Assembly: GCA_963971535.1 (NCBI GenBank)
Contig: OZ020598.1
Coordinates: forward strand, 97,605,615 to 97,669,614
Reading direction: 5' to 3'
Source: Notolepis coatsorum
Taxonomy: Eukaryota > Chordata > Actinopteri > Aulopiformes > Paralepididae
DNA length: 64,000 nt
Shown: positions 1 through 10,410 of the stretch, in pieces
Position numbering within the stretch: the first letter of the stretch is position 1
Layout: each line of letters begins with the position of its first letter
Made by a program: the position numbers and the translations under genes
Notes under the pieces: generated by a model
Told to the model about the DNA's origin: nothing
What the model saw: only the letters and a program-made list of their open reading frames with translations
The model's database searches: none

Positions 1-52
1 ATACAATACGGCTCAATACAAACAATTGTTAATGGGCCCAGGGGGTGCAGAC
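1..52 (-). repeat. R110 dispersed repeat, partial copy at window edge
   Basis: The first bases match the middle of the R110 family described at 1308-1437. The copy is cut by the window edge. Confidence 0.6.
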
Positions 53-60
53 TGTTGTAG

Positions 61-757
61 TTTGGTCAAATCAAGCTAATTTACATCATGCTCCCAAAAA
101 AAATTATTTTTTTCTGCTGAGCGGGCTGTGGAGCGGGGAATGCTTGATGCGCAAATGAAGCTGGGCGCTGAGCGGCTTGGGGGGGGGGCTGACATTAGCG
201 AATGAGAGCGGAACTCAGCCGTCTAGAGCGAATAGCGGATTTCTCGGCCGCTCCGCGCCGCTCACATGCTCTGATGGGAGTGCAACATCGGCCGCATTCC
301 ATCAGGCGGCGGTATTGGACTTTTGCGATGGCGTTCAACGATTGGCGGACAAACGCGTATTAAATCGTTGTTGGCAGGGAATGAGTTAAGTGATATTGCA
401 TTTCTTTTTCAAATGTAGCCAAGAGTAAAGACCCTAACGCTATCAAAACAGCAGTCAAAATGTATATTTTCAGCACTACGTTTGTTTACCAATGATTTTA
501 AGTGTTATTAGCTATACAGATGAAGCGTTTAGTTTTCCTGGGCGCTTTGCCGCGACGTGAGCACGGTTATATCACGTCGGAAATGAATTAGGAACCCAGG
601 CTGCTGTTCTATTTTATGCCGCCAGGAGGCGCAAAGTCATTAGACGGACGCTACAACGTCCTACACAGTATACTGTATAACGATCTGTATGTAAATGTAT
701 ATATATTAATTCATTTTGCGCGAATCCACACTTCATTTCCCAGACCCACTTTGTTTT
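61..757. other. No recognisable gene
   Basis: Intergenic-looking sequence with a short G run near 180. The only frame is 70 codons, without a recognised motif. I see nothing else to annotate. Confidence 0.5.
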
Positions 758-1235
758 AACCAGTTAAAACCTGTCGATTGCTAGTGGAGGTTCATATAAG
801 GGATATATAATGGATATTTTCTTTCTAGTACCGTGGTCTAGTGCTTAATGCCCATTCCTTTCAAGCCGACGCCCGGGGTTTGGATCCCAGCGGGTATTTT
901 TTTATTTATAAAATGAAATTGCCCGCAACGATGTGCATAATACAATAGTAATAATATATAATAAGAATCCAACCAATAGAGCGACATTGTGCAATAAACA
1001 AGTAAACAAAGTATGGCATATTTTACAGTAGGGCACTTTGAAACAACCAATCACGTTGCGCGATAGCACGAGCGATGCATAGTCAGGAAGTAATGTTAGA
1101 GCTGAGTTCACTCATTCCGAACGGCGAAAAGTAAAATGCTACCCAAGATTGTTGCGTTTCGTTATAAAAACTATGCGGTGATAAACAAAACGAATCGCAG
1201 TATGCAAAACGTGCGGTTCGAGGATCACAGTTGGA
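758..1235 (+). repeat. ~480-bp dispersed repeat with a tRNA-like module, copy 1
   Basis: Near 826-890 there is a tRNA-like stretch: an A-box-like GTGGTCTAGTG, then GCCCGGGGTTTGGATCC at the B-box position. It is followed by a body shared with 5672-6178 in inverted orientation. Landmarks common to both are TTGCCCGCAACGATGTGCAT and GTTGCGTTTCGTTATAAAAA. A SINE, or a composite containing one, is likely. The sequence upstream of the tRNA-like part is also shared, so the unit does not simply start at the promoter. Confidence 0.65.
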
Positions 1236-1307
1236 GATGCAATCATGCAACGTCCAACTTCGTTCGACACTTGAACTAAGAAGGTGCACAAAGATCGGTA
1301 AGTGAAT

Positions 1308-1437
1308 GAACGAATGAATGAAAACTTTATTTAACAGATTGCAGAATGGGTACAATACAGTACAGCTCAATATACACAATTGTTAAGGGGATGCAGACCA
1401 GAGAAAGACTTTCGTCTTGTTTACATCAGGGTCCCCC
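1308..1437 (-). repeat. R110 dispersed repeat (family description)
   Basis: About 110-130 bp. Read on its own strand it starts with GGGGGACCCTGATGTAAAC, passes TCTGGTCTGCATCCCCTTAA, and ends with CTGCAATCTGTTAATAAAG followed by (ATTC)n or (ATCA)n. At least ten whole or partial copies occur in this window. The terminal microsatellite and lack of terminal inverted repeats suggest the 3' end of a LINE or a SINE. In this entry and the others, strand is + when the microsatellite tail is on the right. Confidence 0.75.
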
Positions 1438-1636
1438 ATAGTAACTTGGCTTGCTACTGTACAGTAGCTACAGTTAAATCAATGAGCCATCGACAGTGTG
1501 CTAACGTTATCATATACTCTCTTTTTTAGACTCTTTTTGTATCACAAACAGTACTGTATTTGTAAATCTGGTATGTCATAAATGTATAGATGTAGCAGTA
1601 CTGTATCTGTATGTCATGTTATGATTAATTGAAAAT

Positions 1637-1779
1637 GGGGGACCCTGATGTAAACAAGACGAAAGTCTTTCTCTGGTCTGCATCCCTTTAACAATTGTGT
1701 TTATTGAGCTGTACTGTATTGTACCCATTCTGCAATCTGTTAATTTTTTTCAATCAATCAATCAATCAATCAATCATTA
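1637..1779 (+). repeat. R110 copy, inverted relative to the preceding one
   Basis: Full-length copy ending in (ATCA)n. With the copy at 1308-1437 it forms an inverted repeat with arms of about 110 bp and a ~200-bp loop. The loop segment 1530-1612 also matches 5367-5450 in inverted orientation. Confidence 0.75.
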
Positions 1780-1917
1780 CATCCAAGATACACGGCTGCT
1801 GTAGTCTTGTCTTATAAAATACATAAACAATCAGCAATGTCTCGCTTGATGAATGGCCAGCAGTAGCCTAATTAATATTAATAAAAGTATTATCATTTTA
1901 ATAATTGCGAAACGTGT

Positions 1918-2490
1918 TTAGTCCCTTGTTTGAGCCGAATCTGGGTTGAACATGATTTGTGGAACTCCCTCTGGTGTTGTGGTCGTGGTATTCACTGACC
2001 TTTGGGAAGTATTTCGACATGCACATGGGTATCTTAGTGGTGTAGTGTACAGTATCTTGTAGACCAGGCCCATTGCAAGTTGCTGTACTCTGTCGTCTAC
2101 TCTAAGCCATCCTAGGTAGTCAAAGTGGGCAGGGGTGAGGTGGGTTCTAGGAGTAAGGTCAAGCAGTAGTCTGACCAGTTTGTTTTGTGATGTTTGTAAT
2201 TTAGTTTTTAGCGCTTTTGAGGTGCTTTGGTACCATGAGGTGCAAGCATAGTCGTAATACCCTTGAATGAGTGCTCCTGCCAGAGTCTTCAGGGTATTCT
2301 TGTTTACCAGAGAGGAGATCCGGTACAAGAATCTTGTTCGTTGGTTGACTTTTTTTTATTACATTGGTTGCCATTTTGTCACAGGAAAGATTTGCCTCTA
2401 GGATGGAACCCAGGTAGGTAATTTCATCTTTCCTTGTGACAATATTGTCACCCACTGTAACAGAGAAGCCGTTGGCCTTGCTGAGTTTGT
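1918..2490 (-). pseudogene. LINE ORF2 C-terminal fragment
   Basis: Two overlapping minus-strand frames read like the region after the RT core of a non-LTR retrotransposon. The upstream frame includes KDEITYLGSILEANLSCD and the downstream one GYYDYACTSWYQSTSKALK and FDYLGWLRVDDRVQQL. The frame changes near the T run at 2347-2355, consistent with a homopolymer indel. The endonuclease and RT catalytic parts are absent, so this is a 5'-truncated dead copy. The clade is not certain. Confidence 0.65.
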
Positions 2491-2498
2491 TATTTGAT

Positions 2499-2572
2499 CC
2501 AAGAGTGTGTATTGAGCCGTACTGTATTGTACCCATTCTGCAATCTGTTAATAACGTTTTCATTCATTCATT
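2499..2572 (+). repeat. R110 copy, tail half
   Basis: Tail half of R110 ending in (ATTC)n. It abuts the LINE fragment at 1918-2490, which lies in the opposite orientation. Confidence 0.7.
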
Positions 2573-2574
2573 CA

Positions 2575-2985
2575 GGAGCAAAGGTCAATGACCAAACACA
2601 CCCAGACTACATACCTGTATTCCCTTCAACATCACAGTCTACACCATCTACGTCAACAAACATCAGTCGCCATGAGCGGCTTGAAAAAAGGAGAGTGATG
2701 CAGCCAAGGAGGATGGTGACCAACAGAGAACCAAGGTCGAGTCAAGCTCCTTGACCGCTTCATCTGTGGACAGCAACGACACCAAATGCAAGATGATGAC
2801 AGGTGTTACCTGGCCAGTGCTTCAGCACTTGTTTTCTTTCTTGCACACAGAGAAGACAAGGAGCACCATAATCTCACCCATAGATCAGCTATTTATCACC
2901 CTTGTCAAACTGCGTCACGACATGTCCTTTGACCTCATCTCCCACATCAGAGGTGTGTCAAAGGCAACAGTCAGTGATGTGCCCA
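2575..2985 (+). pseudogene. Transposase fragment, ISL2EU/Harbinger-like N-terminal region
   Basis: One frame (2575-2751) has a Ser/Thr/Pro-rich linker beginning near HPDYIPVFP, like linkers in THAP-type fish transposase proteins. The next frame (2751-2990) reads TGVTWPVLQHLFSFL, then SPIDQLFITLVKLRHDMSF, then ISHIRGVSKATVSDV. This resembles the helix-turn-helix segment before the DDE domain of ISL2EU/Harbinger-type transposases. The frame shifts between the two parts and the DDE domain is missing, so it is a broken fragment. The family call is from pattern memory. Confidence 0.5.
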
Positions 2986-3131
2986 ACGGATCATTTCAGT
3001 GAGTGAGCGATTCGATACACGCTCACGGCAATGAACCGATTCACTGATTCGACTCACGGTTCAGTGGCGCTTCCGGATCCCGCTGCGAATCAAAAACTAT
3101 AAAAAAAATTGGCAGATGTTATACATACAAT

Positions 3132-3200
3132 TATACATACAATTGTTAAGGGGATGCAAACCAGAGAAAGACTTTCATCTTGTTTACATCAGGATCCCCC
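3132..3200 (-). repeat. R110 copy, head half
   Basis: Matches the ATTGTTAAGGGGATGC to GATCCCC part of R110. The tail side is replaced by other sequence. Confidence 0.6.
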
Positions 3201-3219
3201 TGTTTACATCAGTAATCAT

Positions 3220-3500
3220 CGGTAACATTTAGAATTGATTTCAAGGTCCTCCTCCTTATATACAAAGTATAAACATTGCGATCATCTACTATTGAAGGTT
3301 CCGAGTCACAGTCTAAAGAAAATCAGTGATGCAGCCTTTGCTAACTAACTATGCACCAAAGTTATGGAACACACTATGGACATTAGGGAAGCTAGATCTC
3401 TTAATATTTTCAGAAATAAGCTAAAAACGTACCTCTTCACCATAGCCTTCTAATACACCCCGCTGTTGATTGTACTGTAGCACTATTTTACTCTGGCCAT
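3220..3500 (+). pseudogene. LINE ORF2 C-terminal remnant
   Basis: Across several frameshifts the plus strand encodes RIDFKVLLLIYK, ISDAAFANYAPKLWN and FRNKLKTYLFTIAF. These are characteristic of the C-terminus of L2/CR1-group non-LTR retrotransposons. The remainder to about 3900 is AT-rich, may be its 3' UTR, and holds no other feature I recognise. Confidence 0.6.
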
Positions 3501-3942
3501 TCTATTGCATAATTTTACTATCTATTCTACTATTCTATTATTGCACTGTATTATTGGTGTGCAAACCAGTCAACTTACAAAAAAGAGCCTGTTGGAGGAT
3601 TTCAACAAGATAAATGCGACAACATTGCAAAATATTTCACTATAATATTTCAAAGTGAAGTAAAAAATATTATAATAATTATTTGATCATGTTAAATAAG
3701 TGTGACTGACTGAGTCCACATTACAGTTCTACTTTTGTTTTGATGTGAAAAGTGATGCTGCATAAGAGGACTGCATTTAGCACTGACTGAGAAAGTACAT
3801 ATTACAGTTCTACTTTGCATTGCATGTAATTTAGAATACAGGCAAATAAAAGTAATTTAGTTTAAAGTACAATCTTGGCTGTCTTTTTCTCTCAACGCTT
3901 CAATAGGTAGATGACTAAATGTAAATGTAATATCAAATTTTA

Positions 3943-4047
3943 ACAGATTGCAGAATGGGTACAGTACAGTCCAGCTCAATACATACAATTGTTAAGGGGG
4001 TGCAGACCTGAGAAATACTTTTGTCTTGTTTACATCAGGGTCCCCCA
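3943..4047 (-). repeat. R110 copy
   Basis: Full-length copy directly abutting the Copia fragment that follows. Confidence 0.7.
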
Positions 4048-4513
4048 ACAATTAGCATTTCAATGGTGTGTTGCCACACCAATGGGGGGTTGCCAATTCA
4101 ATGTCACACCTACTGTACACCTAAGTGAGAGAAGCTCTCTCATTTCATGGAAGAGTAGAAGACGACCAACAGTTGCACTTTCTACCTGCGAGGCAGGATA
4201 CATGGCCTTAGCATCAGCCATACAGGAGTGTATATATTTGCAACAGCTACTCAAGGGTATTGATGGATGTCAGTATGCACAAACCAAGGTTTATGATGAT
4301 AACCAAGGAGCTATTGCACTAGCCAGGAATCCTGTAAACAGGCAAAGATGTAAACATATTGATATAAAATATCACTTCATAAGAGAAACTGTGAATAGTG
4401 GGAGGATATGTTTGGAATATTGTCCTACTGACAACATGATTGCTGATGTGATGACAAAACCAGCCACTAAGCTACAACTGAAGAAGTTTGCTCAGTATTT
4501 GTTTGGCACTTAG
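4048..4513 (+). pseudogene. Copia (Ty1-like) pol fragment, RNase H end
   Basis: The frame reads LISWKSRRRPTVALSTCEAG, then MALASAIQECIYLQQLL, then DDNQGAIALARNPVNRQRCK, HIDIKYHFIRE and MIADVMTKP. This is the typical order for the RNase H domain and C-terminus of Ty1/Copia polyproteins, ending in a stop at 4511-4513. Gag, protease, integrase and RT are missing. The upstream edge is an R110 copy, so the element is 5'-truncated or its front was deleted. The surviving piece has no stop codon. Confidence 0.9.
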
Positions 4514-4641
4514 TTAGAGTGAAAGAAAAGCATGGATGTGCCAATATGTTTTTTTTGTTGTTGTTGTTTATTTTGTATTGAAGGCCAAAGAGGGAGAATA
4601 TATATATATATATATTTTTGTTTTGTACCACAATAAGCTAA

Positions 4642-4654
4642 GTTCGAGTGGGGG
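4642..4654 (+). other. Polypurine tract of the Copia fragment
   Basis: A purine-rich run, GAGTGGGGG, lies just before a TGTTAAATAT start, the expected position for plus-strand priming next to a 3' LTR. Confidence 0.55.
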
Positions 4655-4800
4655 TGTTAAATATATTATTATTATTATGTGCGCCCTTGCTCATTTGTGT
4701 TCTACAGAGGGCGATGTAGTAAATCCAGTATGTGACGTCACTGACGTTTCCTTTCCATTCCTGTTCCGGTCTATTATTTGTGAATGATTGTTGTTGATAT
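4655..4800 (+). mobile_element. Copia 3' LTR, partial
   Basis: Starts TGTTAAATAT after the purine tract and contains a CRE-like TGACGTCA at about 4733. No clear end with CA and target duplication is visible. Similarity to a host-like exon begins at about 4808, so the LTR is probably truncated there. Confidence 0.5.
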
Positions 4801-4807
4801 ATAGCGG

Positions 4808-4985
4808 CACCGCAAGGAGAAGAAGAAGAAGGTTGACATGGGCAAAGTGTTCATCAACATCTCCATCGGCCTGTGCATCTTCAGCCTCGTCTGGTTCTTC
4901 TATGCCCTCTACATGCGCTCTGCCCTAGCTAAACAGGTGGTGACAATCCACCCCTCACCTCCTGTGCTTGACGCCAACAGCACCA
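4808..4985 (+). pseudogene. Host-like exon resembling glucosidase I (MOGS) N-terminus
   Basis: The frame gives a very basic stretch (RKEKKKKVD), then MGKVFINISIGLCIFSLVWF and FYALYMR (one membrane helix), then AKQVVTIHPSPPVLDANST. A basic cytoplasmic tail, a single signal-anchor helix and the VT-x-H-x-x-PPVL-x-A-D/N-S pattern match what I recall of mannosyl-oligosaccharide glucosidase, the ER enzyme that trims the first glucose from N-glycans. Third codon positions are mostly G or C, unlike the surroundings. An in-frame stop lies upstream at 4802-4804. Similarity fades after residue ST, and the frame ends at 5035. No splice donor is obvious. It could be a displaced exon, a pseudogene fragment, or a true first exon hit by the Copia LTR. 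Confidence 0.5.
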
Positions 4986-5035
4986 TGTTTGGGAAAATGT
5001 ATGCCGCAATTCATATCTTACAAGAGATGCATTGA

Positions 5036-5231
5036 TGTATGTGCAGGCTATTCTGCCTCCGTCTGATCAGTATGTAAAAATCACAAAGTTGGGGATATGG
5101 ATGGGAATATAATTCACTGATTAAAAGAAAAACCAAAAAAAGAAGCTAAACTCATTCTGTCTCTAGTATTATTTGTTCACGCCAACTGTTTTGGAGATGA
5201 GGGTGGAAGTAATTTGGCAGTCTGACATTAA
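5036..5231. other. No recognisable feature
   Basis: AT-rich sequence with no open frame or repeat that I recognise. Confidence 0.5.
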
Positions 5232-5307
5232 TTGAAAACTGTATTAACAGATTGCAGAATGGGTACAATACAGTACAGCTCAATATACACAATTGTTAAG
5301 GGGATGA
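5232..5307 (-). repeat. R110 copy, tail half
   Basis: Tail half only. It is followed immediately by another tail half starting with (AATG)n. Confidence 0.7.
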
Positions 5308-5649
5308 ATGAATGAAAACTTTATTAACAGATTGCAGAATGGGTACAGTACAGTACAGCTCCATCTATACATTTATGACATACCAGATTTGCAATTACAG
5401 TACTGTTTGTGATACAAAAAGAGTCCAGAAAGAAAAGAGTATATACATTAGGCATGGAAACTACATTGGATTGGGTAGGTGGGGGGGGACTGTACATTGG
5501 AGGTGGGGGGGGGGGGGGGGGGGGGTTGGTTAGGAGTGGGGGGGGGGGGGGGGTTGGGTAGGAGGGGGGACACTGTACAACTGTACAAACAACACTGTAC
5601 ATTGCAGACCAGAGAAAGACTTTCGTCTTGTTTACATCAGGGTCCCCCC
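5305..5649 (-). repeat. R110 copy split by internal sequence
   Basis: The tail end lies at 5305-5366 and the GGGGGACCC-type end at 5601-5649. Between them are a segment matching 1530-1612 in inverted orientation (5367-5450) and G-rich tracts. Confidence 0.6.
5495..5572 (+). repeat. Long poly-G tracts
   Basis: Several G runs of 6 to more than 15 bases separated by T/A-containing spacers. G-quadruplex formation is expected from sequence. Exact run lengths may be assembly-dependent. Confidence 0.8.
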
Positions 5650-5671
5650 CCCTTATCTGTCACCATAGTAC

Positions 5672-6178
5672 ATCTGTGATCCTCGAACCGCACGTTTTGC
5701 ATACTGCGATTCGTTTTTTGTTTATCACCGCATAGTTTTTATAACGAAACGCAACAATCTTGGGTAGCATTTTACATTTCGCCGTTCGGAATGAGTGAAC
5801 TCAGCTGTAACATTACTTCCTGACTGTGCATCGCTCGTGCTATCGCGCAACGTGATTGGTTGTTTCAAAGTGCCCTACTGTAAAATATGCCCTACTTTGT
5901 TTACTTGTTTATTGCACAATGTCGCTCTATTGGTTGGATTCTTATTATATATTATTACTATTGTATTATGCACATCGTTGCGGGCAATTTCATTTGATAA
6001 ATAATAAAAAAAAAAAATACATATATTAAACCGGCTAGGATTCGAACCCCGGGCGTCAGCTTGAAAGGAATAACCTAAACCACTAGACCACGGTACCAGA
6101 CAAAATATATCCATTATAAATAGAGCCCACCTACTGTAGCACCTCCACTGCTAATTCGACAGGTCTTAACGGTTTAAT
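5672..6178 (-). repeat. ~480-bp dispersed repeat with tRNA-like module, copy 2
   Basis: Inverted copy of 758-1235. Its tRNA-like part (reverse strand of 6030-6100) is better preserved: GTGGTCTAGTGGTTTAGG then CCCGGGGTTCGAATCC, good pol III A and B boxes similar to tRNA-Glu-type promoters. A frame in the body is a repeat reading frame, not a gene. Confidence 0.7.
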
Positions 6179-6305
6179 TATTTTATTTCAGCAACATTGC
6201 GTACACAAACCTATTGTTACCAAGAAGCATTACACTAACGCTTTCTTTTGATGAAATGAATGGAAAAGAGAGCCGTACTGTACGTCGGCCATCTAATGAA
6301 GTTAG

Positions 6306-6398
6306 ATTTGACACGTTGTTTACTTGTTTATTGCACAATGTCGCTCTATTGGTTGGATTCTTATTATATATTATTACTATTGTATTATGCACACGTTT
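6306..6398 (-). repeat. Third, partial copy of the same repeat
   Basis: Matches the TTTATTGCACAATGTCGCTC to TATTATGCACA core of the copy at 5672-6178, same orientation. Confidence 0.7.
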
Positions 6399-6997
6399 AA
6401 CTTATTCATTCTTTAATTCAGCAACATTCATTCATGCAGTCTGTAGACATACTGTAGGACGTTGTAGCATCCTATGAATGAAGTCACCAGCTGTGCGGAG
6501 CTCCTCCAATGAATGAACAAAAAGCCGGCGCGTCGGGGGCAGTTGTCACCAGCTGTATGAGAGCGCCCCCGCTGGTCATTGTTAACATTAACCATGCCAA
6601 GCGACGTGATAACAGCAGGCAAACAGCTGCTCCTGGACTTTTCCCAGCTGTATCTGTATATGAGCTTTTAAAAATCTCTGCGATTTAGATGCGAGGACAG
6701 GAAAGCTGTCATGAAATCGTTGTAGTCCTATAGAAAGAGGAGACCCAGGGCTTTGGATGGATGTCTAAATTTCATAAAACTACACTACCCAGCTCACACC
6801 ATAATGTAGGCCAACCATTTTTCTCTTACAAATATTGACGTGAAAATCATCATGACTATATCTCACGGGTCGAACAAACCTCAACGTTATTGCCATAAAA
6901 TACAACGTATCTTGTTTGTTTACCTTTCTAGGAAAAAAACGCGTTGCAATCCGGTAAAAAATGGTGGAGCTATGGACATTATACAAAACGAACTGTA
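6399..6997. other. No recognisable gene
   Basis: Mixed sequence with short, unsupported frames on both strands and no motif that I recognise. Confidence 0.5.
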
Positions 6998-7120
6998 CTT
7001 GTACAAGACGAAAGTCTTTCTCTGGTCTGCATCCCCTTAACAATTGTATGTATTGAGCTGTACTGTACTGTACCCATTCTGCAATCAGTTAATAAAGTTT
7101 TCAATCAATCAATCAATCAA
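6998..7120 (+). repeat. R110 copy
   Basis: Nearly full-length with TTAATAAAG and (ATCA)n at the right end. Confidence 0.75.
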
Positions 7121-7553
7121 CTTACAGTAGATTTCATTCACAGTCTTTGCTGCCCTGTAACAGGCGCCTGGTGGTACTAAATCCAGATTTAACTCTACAA
7201 TTGGAAAGAGGAGATTTACGCAGATAGGGCCATAATAAGGTATTTTATAGGCATGGTATTATGCTATATTCATGTGTCCGGATGGCAAAATGCAGTACTG
7301 TATCTACAAAAATACCTGTAAATCGTCAGCCCTTTGTTCATTTGCTTAGATTTTTTTTTATCTCAAGAAGGTGCTGAATGAGCCCAGTGGCAATCTTTCA
7401 CTTTTGGTCAATGTGAGCATGGTGTTATTCACTACGGAAAAAAAATTACTAATAATACAAATAATTTATATTCTCCTTTCGTTCATTACAATTTACTCAA
7501 GCATATAGTAACAGACACAGTATTTCTGACACTGGGAATACCTTACCTGAGGT
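7121..7553. other. No recognisable gene
   Basis: AT-rich sequence without supported frames or repeat ends. Confidence 0.5.
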
Positions 7554-8275
7554 CAGGGACGTGCACAGGACTTTAGAGGGGCAGGTGCTCAAAGGCTTAA
7601 AAGGGCACTATACCTGTGTGTCAGAACCGAGCGTGTGTAGCGCGCAAGCCAAATTTCTGGGGTCCCTTTTTGGGCGGGGGGGCCTCCTTTTTATGCTTTT
7701 TGGGGGTTTTTGGTGATCAAATATTGAATATTGAACTATAATAATCAGTGCAGGAGCTCACTTATCCTTGAAAGACACTTTTATCACTGACTTAAAAGGC
7801 CCATACATCTCCATAAATGTTCAGGGGGGAGGGAATAAGTGCTTACCCTACAGACCCCAAGAAGTGCTGTATATTCTGTATTGTTTAATATAAATGCCTT
7901 TTTTATTCCAATCCCGATTTGTATTTGAGATTCCCAAATCCCATCGGACTTGACTTCTTCATGTCCCTCAGTGAATGTAATACCAGCATTCAACTGTATG
8001 GGCCACAGCGGTTTCTATCATCATCATCATCATCACCACCCACGCTATGCATAAAATATATAGGTCCGCGGAGAGGCACGCTGAGGAGGCCGTGCAAACT
8101 GCAATAGAATACGGGGCATCTCTCTCTCTTTACCTAATATTTTGATTCTATCCTGACATTTTTCAGTTGGAAGGGCAATCTATATGCGCAACGGTAAAGA
8201 AAAGAAAAAGGCCCTTTTTTATGAGGCTCAAAAGGTGCTCGAGCACCCCTTGGGCTCTATGTGTGCATGTGCCTG
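7554..8275. mobile_element. Non-autonomous hAT-type DNA transposon
   Basis: 722 bp with imperfect terminal inverted repeats: left CAGGGACGTGCACA, right (reverse complement) CAGGCACATGCACA, 12 of 14 identical. The flanks are CCTGAGGT (7546-7553) and TCTGAGGT (8276-8283), an 8-bp target duplication with one mismatch, as expected for hAT. The interior has no transposase, only a short (ATC)n near 8020. Confidence 0.75.
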
Positions 8276-8283
8276 TCTGAGGT

Positions 8284-10045
8284 CCATAGATGTCCATATA
8301 CAAAGAACATGCACATGGACCTTGTAGAAGTGGAGCAATCTTCCATTTACTTGGTTATGTACTTTTTAGCCAGATTTTCAGAAAATATGGCTAGGGCTTA
8401 AGAGGCTAAGATAAAATATGTGCTTACCCACACTTCATGCATGAGGCCCATTAAATGCAAAGCATGCAGCATAAACCAAGTGATTGAATAGAACAGAGCT
8501 TAGAATAGGGCTTTACGTTTGACGTGCGGTCTATTGCTGTCAATGCAGTGCAAATGTGTAAAGAGTGTCTCTATGTTCTGCCTCGTTGATACAAGTGGGA
8601 TTTCTATGTACCTGCAAGACACAGAATAAACTCATACAGGCAGGTCATTTTTAAGAGCATTTTCTCTGACTCTGCATTATCCTCCATCTGAGGAACTGCC
8701 AACTGCAATCACCAGTATTGGAGATACATATTCGAAAGGCAGAAAATTAGATGCTCGCATGCGGATCAGGGATGACTAAAGCTGAATGGAGAAAAAAAGA
8801 AAACAGGTCAGTTAGATGGTGATGTGAAGGACAATGAGGATATAAGGAATATGTCCTTTATTATGTAGATGCTTACAAATAATTCCCTGCGTGCAGGCAG
8901 TGAGATGAATAAAAGGTGCAGTTGGAGTTTAACCCACGCTCTGGAGACATTGAAGACAGAAGTCAGATCTAGTCAGGAAGTCAACTTTCCATGTCCCAAT
9001 GTTATGATTTATTCTTTGTATTTGAATTTAAGTGTGAAAGTGAACAGGTATAGTTTGCTAACAGGTAACAAGAATGAAAAGACAGAGACTTAAGACAGAG
9101 CAAGCCAAAGCTTTGCATAGCAAACGACACATCACAAGACACGCACGTGCGCTGTCGTTATGAGCTGTGCGAACTGCTTTCCTGATTGGTCAAACCTTCC
9201 CCCACGACTTTACCCCATGAGCTTAGTTTGTCCAATCGAGGAAAATTATTCCCCACAGTCTATTCCAACCATCTGGATGTTGTTTTGAAACCCGTTTTGA
9301 CATTACACTCATACATATGAATACGATGTGACAATTGTTGTGACCAATATTGTGTTCTCCGGCAATCTGGTGCTTGTTCATAATTGCTTGTGTTAATTAC
9401 AGCTCAATGAAATGACATGGTAGCAGCCCTATAGGACACAGTATTGCAATTATTTTCATCTACATAATTTCATGGAGCTGTAATTTAAATAACACAAGGA
9501 TTCAATGTCCCCTGATGACATCACTGGTGGCCATATTCAAACTAATTCACTTTCAATGACTGTCAAACTAAATGAAAATACACGTGTGCAAAACTGTATG
9601 TGCAAAATAAGTGGGTGAGGTGCCCTTTAAATCTGCCGATTGAAAACAAGTCTGTAACCAAGAGGTTGTGGTGGGAATGGATATGATGTGTGTCCCATGG
9701 ATTCTTAACAAGTTACCTGGATTAGAATGCAGACGGTAGCAGAACAAGATAATTGGCCCACGTGCGTAATTGCACAGTCCGTGCGCCAATGCTCTGAGGG
9801 CGCAGTCAAATTGATCAATGAATCTCTTCCTTGCACTGCTTTGCAGAGACCTTGGATAATCAAACCGTCAATTAAGAGTTTTGGTTATGATCTGTGAAAG
9901 CCAGCATGTTAAATGCCCCACGGCGCTGCTGGTGAGGGAAAGCATGAAGTAGAAACATCGAAGACATTAATTAAGTGCCTCAGCTAATTGATTTGGTCTC
10001 TAAATGATTCTCCAGGCTACGCTGTGAATCGAAAAGACGACAAAC
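8284..10045. other. No recognisable gene
   Basis: About 1.8 kb of relatively unique-looking sequence. The longest frames are about 70 codons and show no domain. This is one of the least repetitive stretches of the window. Confidence 0.5.
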
Positions 10046-10048
10046 GGT

Positions 10049-10400
10049 TCAGATGAATCTGCTGCGATTTCCGAATGCTCCTTCATAGAATAACGTGCCG
10101 AAACACTCTAGATGTGGATCCATGCCGGTAGCCCGGTATGATGAGACCAGTGATTCGACTACTTGCGAGTGAACGTCACCTACAGTAGCTGCCAGTGCCT
10201 CTGCTTCCCACGCGGCATGGGGCCTGGTTGTCACTGCGATGTGAGCGGAGAAGTTCAACTGGTCGTCAAGGACAACACCAAGGTTCTTGGTGGTCAGGGA
10301 CGTGGTCACATGTTGCATTCTCGACTGCGATGGAAAGGTCGGTCAGAGGGGAGGATTTGGCCGGCAGGTGAAGCAATTCTGTAATAGCTAGGTATGCTTA
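10049..10400 (-). pseudogene. L2/CR1-type LINE RT fragment
   Basis: The minus strand reads IPSYYRIASPAGQILPS and then TKNLGVVLDDQLNFSAHI, the segment just after the RT core in L2/CR1 and Rex1-group LINEs. Frames are disrupted on both sides. It lies next to the 30-bp minisatellite. Confidence 0.65.
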
Positions 10401-10410
10401 GGTTCAAGAC

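Noticed and set aside
6030..6100. True tRNA gene
   Set aside because: Boxes A and B are present but the cloverleaf is degraded and the sequence is part of a dispersed repeat; the same holds for the heads at 29610, 36366 and 37767.
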